From Spirochaetia bacterium UBA5763 (lineage in GTDB: Bacteria > Spirochaetota > UBA4802 > UBA5550): DNA of 64,000 bases. Location: assembly GCA_002418835.1 (NCBI GenBank), contig DIEX01000020.1, positions 62,001-126,000 on the forward strand. The letters run 5' to 3'. Shown here in pieces: positions 55,224 through 63,771 of this stretch. The notes under the pieces are model-generated. The model ran no database searches, was not told the DNA's origin, and saw only the letters and a program-made list of their open reading frames with translations. Position 1 is the stretch's first letter, and each line of letters begins with the position of its first letter. Position numbers and translations under genes: made by a program.

Positions 55224-56321
55224 ATGAACATTAAAGATTACTACTCATCTAAACTCGCTGTCATCTCATCAATACCTGACAAAGATATCTCTAAACCCGT
55301 AAATATCCCTGTGCATATCTATATACAGGAAGCCGAGGACCTCAGATGCTGGTGCCATGCCGACAAAGAGAAGCTTATTGCAGGGGGCCTTGACTGGTCA
55401 CTGGTTGAAGACCTCCCTGCACGCATAGACACACTCCGTGAAGCGCAGTCGATATGGAGCGCGTCAACTGATGATATAAATTTAAAAAAGAGATGGAGAG
55501 CGATTACAACCGAAGCCAGGGAACTGCGGCAGCTTCTTCTTCACCACATGAGGTTTATCTTCAGAAAAAATCCTGCCGCTCTTGCCGGTATCAGAAAATT
55601 CAGCGAAGGGAACAGCCACATCGCCATTATCCAGGCTTTGTATGACATCGCGATATTCGGAGAAGACCGTATAGAACTCCTTGAAGCCGCACGCTTCGAC
55701 ATTACACTGCTGCGGAGGGCTGCTGATCTCTCCGGTGAAATGGCATCACTCTATGCTGTTGTAACAAACACACGCAGAACACCTGACAAAAAGTATAAAA
55801 TCAGAAACCAGGCATACACTCACCTTGCTGAAGCTGTTGAAGAGATACGATTCCATGCGAAACATATCTTCTGGAAAAATCCCGCAAAGCTGGAAGGCTA
55901 CAGAAGCGAGCATACAAGACGTAAAAACCGCAGGTATAAGCAGAACTGCAAGGCTAAAGAGCTTATTATCAGCTCTGAGGAGAGTACAACCGCAGCAAAA
56001 GAGGTTACTGAAGCTCCGGAGATATGCATAACCACCACAAAACAGATTACTGATGCTCCGGAGATATGCATAACCTCCTCAAAACAGATTACTGATGCTC
56101 CGGAGAGATACATCACTGCCTCAAAACCCCTTACGGATGTCCCCAAAATGAAGACGGACACATCCATAGCAGAAACGGAAAGTTTAAAACAAGAGACGAA
56201 GAGGTCAAACAGCACGACGAAGAATCTGGAATGTGAGACAAGCGTGAACAAATGGTGTAATGATACCCTGAAAGTGTATCCGGGACACCATGAACAATAC
56301 AATAATATCATAATTCATTAA
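55224..56321 (+). CDS. Hypothetical protein with 42 bp tandem repeats
   Basis: 365 residues, not recognised. The first 240 look helical and globular (WKNPAKLEGYRSEH; LLHHMRFIFRKNPAALAG; two segments repeat the xFxxKNPAxLxG pattern). The C-terminal 120 are low complexity, Thr/Lys/Glu rich, with three perfect-length 42 bp (14-residue) repeats like DAPEICITSSKQIT (56007-56132). GGAAGG is upstream of the ATG. Internal duplication of the N-terminal half seems likely. Function is unknown. Confidence 0.6.
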   Translation: MNIKDYYSSKLAVISSIPDKDISKPVNIPVHIYIQEAEDLRCWCHADKEKLIAGGLDWSLVEDLPARIDTLREAQSIWSASTDDINLKKRWRAITTEARELRQLLLHHMRFIFRKNPAALAGIRKFSEGNSHIAIIQALYDIAIFGEDRIELLEAARFDITLLRRAADLSGEMASLYAVVTNTRRTPDKKYKIRNQAYTHLAEAVEEIRFHAKHIFWKNPAKLEGYRSEHTRRKNRRYKQNCKAKELIISSEESTTAAKEVTEAPEICITTTKQITDAPEICITSSKQITDAPERYITASKPLTDVPKMKTDTSIAETESLKQETKRSNSTTKNLECETSVNKWCNDTLKVYPGHHEQYNNIIIH

Positions 56322-56335
56322 AACCAATGCGCTTT

Positions 56336-56358
56336 GCCCCCTCCGATGATGCGGGGGC
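56336..56358. repeat. GC-rich hairpin, copy 1 of two
   Basis: GCCCCC-N11-GGGGGC inside TTTGCCCCCTCCG...TGCGGGGGCTT. A near copy is at 56411-56433, where it codes for the YibE/F C-terminus. It could act as a bidirectional terminator between the convergent genes. Confidence 0.6.
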
Positions 56359-56400
56359 TTACGTGGAACAGTTCATGGCAACATGCAACAATTCAGGAAA

Positions 56401-57546
56401 CTAATGCCTTGCCCCCTCCGGGGGTGCGGGGGCTTTATGATGCAGCTTAATACATATAATTGCCGTTGCAGGCATGCTTAAAAACATCCCTATACACCCG
56501 ATAACCGAACTGACAAGCTCGCTTAACACCGGGCTGTTGTTGAATATCATGGCAATGGGCATGCCCGGGTCATACTTCATCCCTATCATAAGAACGAGGG
56601 GGAGCGCGCCGCCCACATAGGCGAACATAAGAGTATTAACTGTTGCTCCCAGCATGTCGGAACTCACTGTCACAATAGATTTAAACGCTTCTTTAAATGA
56701 AATCTCCGGGTTCACCCTGAAAATCTCCTCAGTGGCTGATGCGATTGATATACAGACATCCATTATGGCGCCAAGTGCTGAAATTACAATACCTGACATC
56801 ACAAGCCCCCGCAGGTTAATGTCATTGCTTGATGCATAGAACACTGTCATCATCTCGTTTGTAACAATACCTGTGAGCCTGAATATCCACCCTGCAAAGA
56901 GCGCAAGCACAGTGGAGATAATAACACCGCTGGCAGCACCGCAAATAGCGGCAAAAGTCTTTTTCTGAAAACCTAAAATAATCGGTATGGTAATTACAAT
57001 TGCAACAAGTGAAATAAAAGTCGCCATGGGGAGAGGCGAACTCCCTTTGAGCGTCATAGGTATAAGCACATAAAATAAAAGGACTATTGTTGCAACAAGG
57101 GATAGCATGGATAGCACGCTTCTGAATCTACCCACAAATATTACAGCAAGCAGAAGCAGCAGAGCAAAAATAATTATACCCTTTGTGTTATCAACATCAT
57201 AGAGTAATACATACTCAACCTCGCTATCCTCACCGCTCTTTGCGATTCCGATAAAAACGGTATCCCCTGCCCTGTAGAACATATCCTTGGGCATATTATC
57301 TTCACCCTTGAATTCAACAACAGGGGTCTCCCCCTTTCTTACGCCGTCAAGGATCTTCAGGTGTATCCGCACAAGTACATCATAAGGGTTGTCCTCCTCC
57401 CCGGCAATTCTTTCAACTTTCACCACGTCCGCACGCGCGTAGGTTCGCCGGTCATCGAATAACTTTTTCTCCACGGCATTAACAGTGCCTGAAAATAAAA
57501 AGACTGTAAGAAGGGCAAACGCGGTAATTCTGAATTTTGAAAGCAT
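56401..57546 (-). CDS. YibE/F-family membrane protein
   Basis: 381 residues. Signal-like N-terminus, a soluble strand-rich domain (about 25-115; RADVVKVERIAGEEDNPYDV), then about eight membrane helices. The blocks MSGIVISALGAIMDVCISIAS and SDMLGATVNTLMFAYVGGALP are diagnostic of YibE/F, whose role is unknown. The last ten residues (KAPAPPEGARH) are encoded by a GC-rich hairpin, so the native end may be slightly earlier. AGAGGA precedes the ATG. Confidence 0.88.
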   Translation of the reverse strand: MLSKFRITAFALLTVFLFSGTVNAVEKKLFDDRRTYARADVVKVERIAGEEDNPYDVLVRIHLKILDGVRKGETPVVEFKGEDNMPKDMFYRAGDTVFIGIAKSGEDSEVEYVLLYDVDNTKGIIIFALLLLLAVIFVGRFRSVLSMLSLVATIVLLFYVLIPMTLKGSSPLPMATFISLVAIVITIPIILGFQKKTFAAICGAASGVIISTVLALFAGWIFRLTGIVTNEMMTVFYASSNDINLRGLVMSGIVISALGAIMDVCISIASATEEIFRVNPEISFKEAFKSIVTVSSDMLGATVNTLMFAYVGGALPLVLMIGMKYDPGMPIAMIFNNSPVLSELVSSVIGCIGMFLSMPATAIICIKLHHKAPAPPEGARH

Positions 57547-57841
57547 TTTATTCCTCTGGTAATATATTTCGTTATCATGTCCGGCATTGCGGGGAACAAT
57601 AGCTTTAAAGCAATCTGAATATGAAAGGCTATGATAAAAATCACCCTATCCTGATCAGACTGCCACGGCATTCTATGCCTCGCAGTGACAGCACCTGTAT
57701 TGCACAATTATTTAATGACAATATCCTCTATCTTTACATAGAGTAAAGAAAAAAAAAGGAAAAGATTTTTTCTTGATTTCCTGGAGTGAAAAGAATAATA
57801 TCCGGTATTGTTTTTTATTCACACCTTGAGGAACAGTCTTA

Positions 57842-60658
57842 ATGAAGAAATCTCCTGTATTATTTATTATTGCAGTTATAATATTATCAAACCTGACCGG
57901 ATCATCAGGGCAGGAACGTATAGAACGTTCAGATAAAAAACGGGAAATCGCGGCAAAGGCGAAATATATCGAAGACAGAGGTGGAGACCATCTCGGTTTT
58001 TCAGGTGAAATCCTTGCCATGCTTGAAAACACATGCGGTATAAAGTGCAGGCCATCTGCTGACGATTATTTTGAAGAGATCGACAGGTCAGACGCCCAGG
58101 CGGAGCATGTTGACACATTTTCGATCTTCTCAGGAGGTTTATCTCTCAGACAAGCACTTCAGCTTGAAAGAGTTACACCCAGGGATGATAAAAACGGCAC
58201 TGTTGATCCCGCGTCACTCTCATCACCTGTAATGAAACAGATACCATACGCCTCAATGCTTAAAAACAGAACATACAGGATATACAACATAGACCGGTAC
58301 ACACCGGCCGATTTCTATTACCTCCACTTCTCTGACGCGGGGAAGGCTTTTGATGTAATTACTTATATAGAAGATACAATTGCCGCACTGCGCAGAAGAA
58401 TAACCCCTGTCTCTGTTGACAACATGACAAGAAGTAAACTTGTGACACAGCTTGCAATAAAAGAGGGCGCCGATCTGAATAAGTTCTACTCCTCTGTTAT
58501 TGACGAAATGGTTATCACAGGTTCCGATCCCTTTATTATCGAAGGGAGCGACATCACTCTGATAATCAGGCCGGCCAACAGGCAGATGCTTGAAAGCAGA
58601 ATATCTGAATTCCGCAGGGAGTATAAATATAAATACAGCTGCGAAGAGCAGGAGGCAACGGCCTCCGGTGTACCGGGCAAACTGCTTACATCGCGAGGGC
58701 GTGTTGTGCACTCCTACATGTTCACACTTCTTGACGGCACACTTCTTATATCCAATTCCATTAAAGCTTCAGAGGCTGTGATAGATACAATAAACGGAAG
58801 GCGCAGCTCCCTTGCCGAAGCCCCTGACTATCTCTACATGCGGTCAATATTCCCGGCCGCAGCTGCGGAGGAGGATGGTTTTCTCTACATTTCCGATCTC
58901 TTTGTGAAACACCTCTCATCCCCTCTGCTTAAGATTATTGAAGCGCGAAGAATGAAGGAGTTAATGCGTATGTCTGTTCTCGAAAAATATGCTGTGTACT
59001 ACTTCATGCTCAATGGGAAGAGAAGTTCATCAGTTGAGGATATTGCCGCTGCTCCGGGCACAACATCTCTCAATGAATCGAGAAAGAAGGAACTTGCTGC
59101 AATAAAAAATAACCCTTCATACAGCCGGTCAAGGAATCTTGACAGTGAAATTACAGCGGACTGGGGGCGCTTTGAATCAACACTTTCAGTGCAGCCGGTA
59201 AAGAAAAAAAAATCGAAGAAAAAAAGAAGCGGCGATACCGGAGCCGGTACTCTTGTAAACGCGATGAAAGTCTTCTACAGAAACATGACAGGCAGCTCCG
59301 CGAAATCACCTGAGGATGTTCTCCACCTCATAGATATGGCAGGTAAACCGGGCGGATTCAACAGTACCCGTTTTGGAGGGTTGAGCCTCATTGATAATAC
59401 CTTCACAGCTATAAGCGACGTATATGGAAGGTCCGGGCTTATGACACCCTGCATAGATATAGAAGCCGGGATGGCAACATCTTCTGAAGCTGAAAACTAC
59501 AAAGATTTTGCCCGCGACTACAGCAGCACAGGTGAAGCTTATATCTCACCGGCAGGGATAAAGTTCAGATCCGGAGCAAACGCCTCTGCTGAAGCATTTG
59601 TATACCGTACAGGTGACAACCCGTTCTATTCGCTTATCTCCGCATTCGCCGGGGGTGAGTCCGTTCCGCTCCATCCAGATTCCACAGTGAAAGGGGATGT
59701 ACTGAGCATAGCAGTTAAGCTTGACCCCGCAGCTATTGACAGATATTTAATTCTTAATGAAATAAAGGCAAGGAGAGATAACGGCAAGGAGATCGGGATG
59801 AAGGAGATCCTTTCAGGCGAGATACAGCTTCACATGGGGGATTCACTCCCCCCTGCGGGATTTAACTCATCCGCACTGAGGCTGATCATGAACGGAGGGG
59901 GTTACGGTTATGCTGACGCAGTGAGCGGGCTCATGGTATGGTCACTGCTTCACCCTGTGCGTATAACCATACCTGTTAAAGATAATTTACTGGCTGAAAC
60001 AGCAATTGAGTCTATAAAAAAGCAGCTCGCGGATAAATGGAATTCAGGGAACCTTGTGAGGTGCAATAGCTTCTCGTTTGAATACAGCGGCTCCGAGGTT
60101 AAAGTACTTAGACTCACGATGTTAGGATCTCTTACAGCAAGGATATACAGCACTGTTAAAAACGGAACTGTTCACATAGCAACAACCGAGAAGTATATTA
60201 AAAGCGTGCTCGAGCCTCAAAAAAATCTGAAAGTAAGTGCACTTACAGGAAACGCGGCCGCTGTAATAAGGCCTTCCGAACTGAACCAGGAAAAGGACAT
60301 GTACAGATCCGGGTTTATTGAAGAGGCTATGTTTAAAAGCATGAAGAACTTCGGAATGATTAAGCTGATGTCTCTAATTTATCCTGACGCGCCATACAGA
60401 GAACTTCCGGAACTGGCATACAGAGATTTCGGGTTCAAACCTGTTTGCCCGCTGGGTGGTGAATACCTCATCGAGAAAAAGAGCGGTGATGTCTACAGCT
60501 CTGTATTCGGTGGATACACCGCTCCATCAATCAGGAGCGGCATAAAAGAGAGCGGTGTAACACACGAGGGTCTGCGGAGATTCTTCACCACCACTGAAAT
60601 ACGCGGGGAGCTTCAGTTCATGAATGAGGGGATGAAACTTAAATTCAGCACCAGGTAG
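57842..60658 (+). CDS. Large exported protein, unrecognised
   Basis: 938 residues. A signal peptide (MKKSPVLFIIAVIILSNLTG) is followed by a soluble body with no membrane helix. It has a repeated shape of strand-helix units (YRIYNIDRYTPADFYYLHFS; SKLVTQLAIKEGADLNKFYS; LLDGTLLISNSIKASEAVID), reminiscent of DUF3352 proteins, and a Lys-rich linker (VKKKKSKKKRS, about residue 450). I assign no function. GAGGAA lies 8 bases upstream. It is probably periplasmic or surface exposed. No coupling to neighbours is visible. Confidence 0.7.
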   Translation: MKKSPVLFIIAVIILSNLTGSSGQERIERSDKKREIAAKAKYIEDRGGDHLGFSGEILAMLENTCGIKCRPSADDYFEEIDRSDAQAEHVDTFSIFSGGLSLRQALQLERVTPRDDKNGTVDPASLSSPVMKQIPYASMLKNRTYRIYNIDRYTPADFYYLHFSDAGKAFDVITYIEDTIAALRRRITPVSVDNMTRSKLVTQLAIKEGADLNKFYSSVIDEMVITGSDPFIIEGSDITLIIRPANRQMLESRISEFRREYKYKYSCEEQEATASGVPGKLLTSRGRVVHSYMFTLLDGTLLISNSIKASEAVIDTINGRRSSLAEAPDYLYMRSIFPAAAAEEDGFLYISDLFVKHLSSPLLKIIEARRMKELMRMSVLEKYAVYYFMLNGKRSSSVEDIAAAPGTTSLNESRKKELAAIKNNPSYSRSRNLDSEITADWGRFESTLSVQPVKKKKSKKKRSGDTGAGTLVNAMKVFYRNMTGSSAKSPEDVLHLIDMAGKPGGFNSTRFGGLSLIDNTFTAISDVYGRSGLMTPCIDIEAGMATSSEAENYKDFARDYSSTGEAYISPAGIKFRSGANASAEAFVYRTGDNPFYSLISAFAGGESVPLHPDSTVKGDVLSIAVKLDPAAIDRYLILNEIKARRDNGKEIGMKEILSGEIQLHMGDSLPPAGFNSSALRLIMNGGGYGYADAVSGLMVWSLLHPVRITIPVKDNLLAETAIESIKKQLADKWNSGNLVRCNSFSFEYSGSEVKVLRLTMLGSLTARIYSTVKNGTVHIATTEKYIKSVLEPQKNLKVSALTGNAAAVIRPSELNQEKDMYRSGFIEEAMFKSMKNFGMIKLMSLIYPDAPYRELPELAYRDFGFKPVCPLGGEYLIEKKSGDVYSSVFGGYTAPSIRSGIKESGVTHEGLRRFFTTTEIRGELQFMNEGMKLKFSTR

Positions 60659-60660
60659 AG

Positions 60661-60732
60661 TGATTATTTTTTGGTCATACCGGCTGAAGTGATAACGGAA
60701 TGCCGGTATCTCATGCGGATATTCTCTTACCA
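60661..60732. repeat. Double-hairpin repeat fragment left of the GIY-YIG element
   Basis: GGTCATACCGGCTGAAGTGA to GAATGCCGGTATCTCATG, the first hairpin of the 160 bp unit seen at 61182 onwards. It abuts the mobile element at 60733. Confidence 0.7.
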
Positions 60733-61127
60733 CGTCATCCCGGTTTTGCGATAGCAAATACCGGGATCTCATACAATAAGTTCAAATAAATCTTTCCATT
60801 CAGGATTGAATTCATTAATAAGATTATGCTTAAATTCCTTTTTCCATTTCTTAATCTGCTTCTCTCTAATAATTGCACTTTCAATATTACCGGAAACTTC
60901 ATACCACACAAGCTTATTGCAATTATATTTTTCAGTAAAACCTTTCACCGCTTTTATTTTATGTTCATAGGCCCTACGTTTTAAATCATTTGTTACTCCA
61001 GTATATAATACATTGTTATACTTATTTGTCATTATATAGATATAATATTGTCCATCCATTACTTAGAACTTGCTCCTATATTATTACTATGAGATGCCGG
61101 TATTACCTGCGGTAAACCGGCATGACA
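60733..61127 (-). mobile_element. GIY-YIG element with hairpin terminal inverted repeats
   Basis: A nuclease gene is enclosed by inverted arms of about 40 bp: left 60733-60773 (CGTCATCCCGGTTTTGCG ... ATCTCATA) and right 61088-61127 (TATGAGATGCCGGTATTACC ... CCGGCATGACA). Each arm can fold on itself. The gene's stop codon TGA lies inside the left arm. Identical arm architecture without the gene (loop of about 10 bases) occurs at 28543-28643 and 46781-46881. That it is mobile is inference from these empty relatives. Confidence 0.55.
60769..61059 (-). CDS. GIY-YIG nuclease, single-domain
   Basis: 96 residues, a stand-alone GIY-YIG domain (COG2827-like): YYIYIMTNKYNNVLYTGVTND gives the two strands, then LKRRAYEHK with the catalytic Arg, and the Glu/Asn in AIIREKQIKKWKKEFKHNLI completes the site. 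It is an endonuclease-type domain. It lies exactly between inverted hairpin arms and its last codon enters one arm, so the protein may recognise these repeats. There is no clear ribosome site before the ATG at 61059. Confidence 0.88.
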   Translation of the reverse strand: MDGQYYIYIMTNKYNNVLYTGVTNDLKRRAYEHKIKAVKGFTEKYNCNKLVWYEVSGNIESAIIREKQIKKWKKEFKHNLINEFNPEWKDLFELIV

Positions 61128-61808
61128 AAGTGATTACTTCAGGTAAAATATATGTCAATGATTTATACAATTTCTCCATCTCGTCATACCGGCTGAAGTG
61201 ATAACGGAATGCCGGTATCTCACAGGTCATATTCATGAACTCTTACTATTAGATGCCGGTATTACCTGCGGTAAACCGGCATGACAAAAAAATAACTTCA
61301 GGTCAAAACACATGTCAGTGATTTATACAATTTCACCATCACGTCATACCGGCTGAAGTGACAACGGAATGCCGGTATCTCACAGGTCATATTCATAAAC
61401 TCTTACTATTAGATGCCGGTATTACCTGCGGTAAACCGGCATGACAAAAAAATAACTTCAGGTTAAAACACATGTCAATGATTTATACAATTTCACCATC
61501 ACGTCATACCGGCTGAAGTGACAACGGAATGCCGGTATCTCATACGGTATATTCATAAACTCTTACCATAAAATGCCGGTATTACCTGTGGTAAACCGGC
61601 ATGACAAAAAAATAACTTCAGGTCAAAGCACATGTCAGTGATTTATACAATTTCCCCATCTCGTCATACCGGCTGAAGTGATAACGGAATGCCGGTATCT
61701 CATACGGTATATTCATAAACTCTTACCATAAGATGCCGGTATTACCTGCGGTAAACCGGCATGACAAAAAAATAACTTCAGGTCAAAGCACATGTCAATG
61801 ATTTACAA
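61080..61808. repeat. 160 bp tandem array of double hairpins
   Basis: Hairpin AGATGCCGGTATTACC ... GGTAAACCGGCATGACA recurs at 61092, 61251, 61411, 61571 and 61731; hairpin CGTCATACCGGCTGAAGTG ... GAATGCCGGTATCTCA recurs at 61182, 61342, 61502 and 61662. The period is 160 bp with few substitutions. The array fills the gap and stops 7 bp from the trxB-like stop codon. Not CRISPR: the spacers are not variable. Confidence 0.92.
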
Positions 61809-61814
61809 TGAGTT

Positions 61815-62714
61815 TCACTTACCCCTGCATGTCTCCTTCACGTAAGCAATGGCAGACCTGGCTGCCACCGCACCTTCACCCACTGCAACGGCAATCTGGA
61901 GGAATCCCCCAGTACAGTCACCAGCGGCAAAAATACCCGGCGCGTTGGTCTTCATATCTCTGTCTACCTGAATAAAGTTCCCCTCTGTGATAATCCCGAG
62001 GCTCCTTGCAAAGTCAGTTGATGAGGCATCTCCAAGTGCAATAAATATACCCTCAGCATTAAGCTCCTCTCCATCTGCAAAAACAATACCCTTCAGTGTA
62101 TCATCACCTTTAAGTTCCTTTATGCTTTTCTCTATAACGGGAATATTCAGTTCCCTCAGTCTCTTCATATACTCAGGTGTTATTGAGCTCTCTTTACCAA
62201 GTGTGCATATTGCCACATCAGGGGTGTAGTCAGTAAGTTCAATTGCCTGGTTAGCCGCATAAATCCCTTCACCTGCAACAAGCACCTTCTTCCCTTTAAA
62301 GAAAAACCCGTCGCAGCTTACGCACCAGGATATACCCCTGCCGTCGAACTTATCCACGCCCGGGATGTCAGGCTTCTTCCTTGAAACACCTGTTGCAAGA
62401 ATCACAGAACATGTCCTGTACTCATCTTTCTCTGTTTTTACTATATACTTCCCTGTATCATCAAAGTGAATCGCCAGAACCCTGTCGCAGAGCATTTCAG
62501 CACCGAACCTCTTTGCCTGGGCAACGCCCCGATCAATAAGTTCCTTACCTGAAACAGTCTCATGGAACCCGAAGTAGTTATCAATATCGTAATCACCTGC
62601 AATCTTCGGGTCACACCCCAGGAGCATGGTCTTAATCCCCCCCCTTGCTGTATATATTGCAGCAGATAACCCCGCAGGCCCCTGCCCTATAATCAATGTT
62701 TCAACATCTTTCAT
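61815..62714 (-). CDS. Thioredoxin reductase-like FAD oxidoreductase
   Basis: 299 residues, class II thioredoxin reductase fold. N-terminal FAD site LIIGQGPAGLSAAIYTARGG, redox-active Cys pair SWCVSCDGFFF, NADPH-side loop VLVAGEGIYAANQAI (variant of GxGxxA) and C-terminal GIFAAGDCTGGFLQIAVAVGEG. It should reduce a thioredoxin or related protein. The NADPH motif is slightly degenerate (GEGIYA instead of GGGDSA), so a non-classical electron donor or target is possible. AGGAG precedes the ATG. Confidence 0.88.
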   Translation of the reverse strand: MKDVETLIIGQGPAGLSAAIYTARGGIKTMLLGCDPKIAGDYDIDNYFGFHETVSGKELIDRGVAQAKRFGAEMLCDRVLAIHFDDTGKYIVKTEKDEYRTCSVILATGVSRKKPDIPGVDKFDGRGISWCVSCDGFFFKGKKVLVAGEGIYAANQAIELTDYTPDVAICTLGKESSITPEYMKRLRELNIPVIEKSIKELKGDDTLKGIVFADGEELNAEGIFIALGDASSTDFARSLGIITEGNFIQVDRDMKTNAPGIFAAGDCTGGFLQIAVAVGEGAVAARSAIAYVKETCRGK

Positions 62715-62765
62715 TTCATTTCTCCTGTTTATTTTATTATATACTCAATCCTGATTTTACATTTG

Positions 62766-62945
62766 TCATTACTATAGCGGTTAACGTTTGAAAAAGTCCA
62801 AATCTGTCATTTCGAAGAAGCGACAGCGACTGAGCAGTTCGGCAGGCTCACTGACCGTTAATTCCGGTTCCTGAGCTTGTCGAAAGACTCACATACGTTC
62901 GAAATGACAGCGACTGACTAATTCGTTAACTGCTATGACTGTCAT
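62766..62945. repeat. Palindromic repeat, TGTCATTTCGAA type, with inverted ends
   Basis: In the 408 bp gap before the TetR gene: outer ends ATAGCGGTTAACG (about 62775) and CGTTAACTGCTAT (about 62924) are inverted. They enclose TGTCATTTCGAAGAAGCGAC and its inverse TTCGAAATGACAGCGACTGA. The left arm matches 6938. It looks like a small terminal-inverted-repeat element of a second family. Confidence 0.65.
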
Positions 62946-63095
62946 AAGATAGTGAATACACTTCTTTTATATTGATCTTTTCATTGTACAAATTGTTACA
63001 ACATAATAAGATCCTCACACTATACTACTACATTACACCTTAACTTTTCCTATTTAAATCTTGACAAATCAGATAAAAAGTACATGGTGAATATA

Positions 63096-63110
63096 TGAAT
63101 AAATCATTCA
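63096..63110 (+). promoter_or_regulatory. Palindrome before the TetR gene, candidate autoregulatory operator
   Basis: TGAATAAATCATTCA, arms TGAAT/ATTCA, 12 bp before the TetR ATG. TTGACA lies at 63061-63066. The pattern resembles the Bacillus FadR (TetR-type) fatty-acid operator TGAATGA...TCATTCA, which fits the SCP2-like neighbour. Confidence 0.5.
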
Positions 63111-63122
63111 GGCGTTCACTAT

Positions 63123-63710
63123 ATGAAAAAAGAAGCTAAACAGGAAGAGATCTTCCGCAATACACTCAAAGTCTTTGCAGAGTACGGATACAAAAAAACC
63201 ACCATTGAAGATATAGCAGAATCAATGGGGATGGCAGTGGGGACTCTCTATCTATATGCCAAGAATAAAAGGGACCTCTACCTTAATTCTGTTGCATGGG
63301 GCTTGAATCTCTGGCAGCAGAGCGTTAAAGAGGCAGTGATAAAAGCGGAACCTGGCGGCCCCCTTGCCAGACTGGAAGCTTTATGTTTCACCGCATATAA
63401 TTATCTTGCAGGAGATGCTATTCTCCGTAAAACCCTTGAGCGTGACCCTGAACTTCTCCCGCTCTTTGAATCGAAAGATCCCTATCTCGACATCAACCGC
63501 CAATCTGTTCTGATGCTAAAAAGCATACTTGCCGAAGGTGTTGAATCCGGAATCTTTGAAATACCTGATATTGATGATGCTGCAAAAAGCCTCTTTTTCA
63601 TCTATATAATGTTTGTGCAGAAGACATATATAGCCACTGAGGGTGATGCCGTTAAAGGGATGTTCAATATTATAATAAATCTTATGATTAAGGGGCTTCT
63701 TAAAAAATAG
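63123..63710 (+). CDS. TetR-family regulator, possibly fatty-acid linked
   Basis: 195 residues. The helix-turn-helix (about 10-55) reads TLKVFAEYGYKKTTIEDIAE and MGMAVGTLYLYAKNKRDLY, classic TetR. The C-terminal ligand domain has the FadR/YsiA-like shape (GLNLWQQSVKEAV; LKSILAEGVESGIFEIPD). It likely represses itself and the SCP2-like gene 61 bp downstream through the palindrome at 63096. Acyl-CoA as ligand is inference from operator similarity and neighbour. Confidence 0.87.
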   Translation: MKKEAKQEEIFRNTLKVFAEYGYKKTTIEDIAESMGMAVGTLYLYAKNKRDLYLNSVAWGLNLWQQSVKEAVIKAEPGGPLARLEALCFTAYNYLAGDAILRKTLERDPELLPLFESKDPYLDINRQSVLMLKSILAEGVESGIFEIPDIDDAAKSLFFIYIMFVQKTYIATEGDAVKGMFNIIINLMIKGLLKK

Positions 63711-63771
63711 GAATCTAACCGGGCAGCATGGCAGTGCCGCCCGGCAGATAATAAAAAGCAGGAGGTTACAC

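Noticed and set aside
57420..57707. 95-residue frame upstream of YibE/F
   Set aside because: A shadow frame overlapping the real gene's signal region, with no ribosome site.
61080..61808. CRISPR-like array
   Set aside because: The period is 160 bp, and the stretches between hairpins are themselves repeated, not unique spacers. No cas gene is present.
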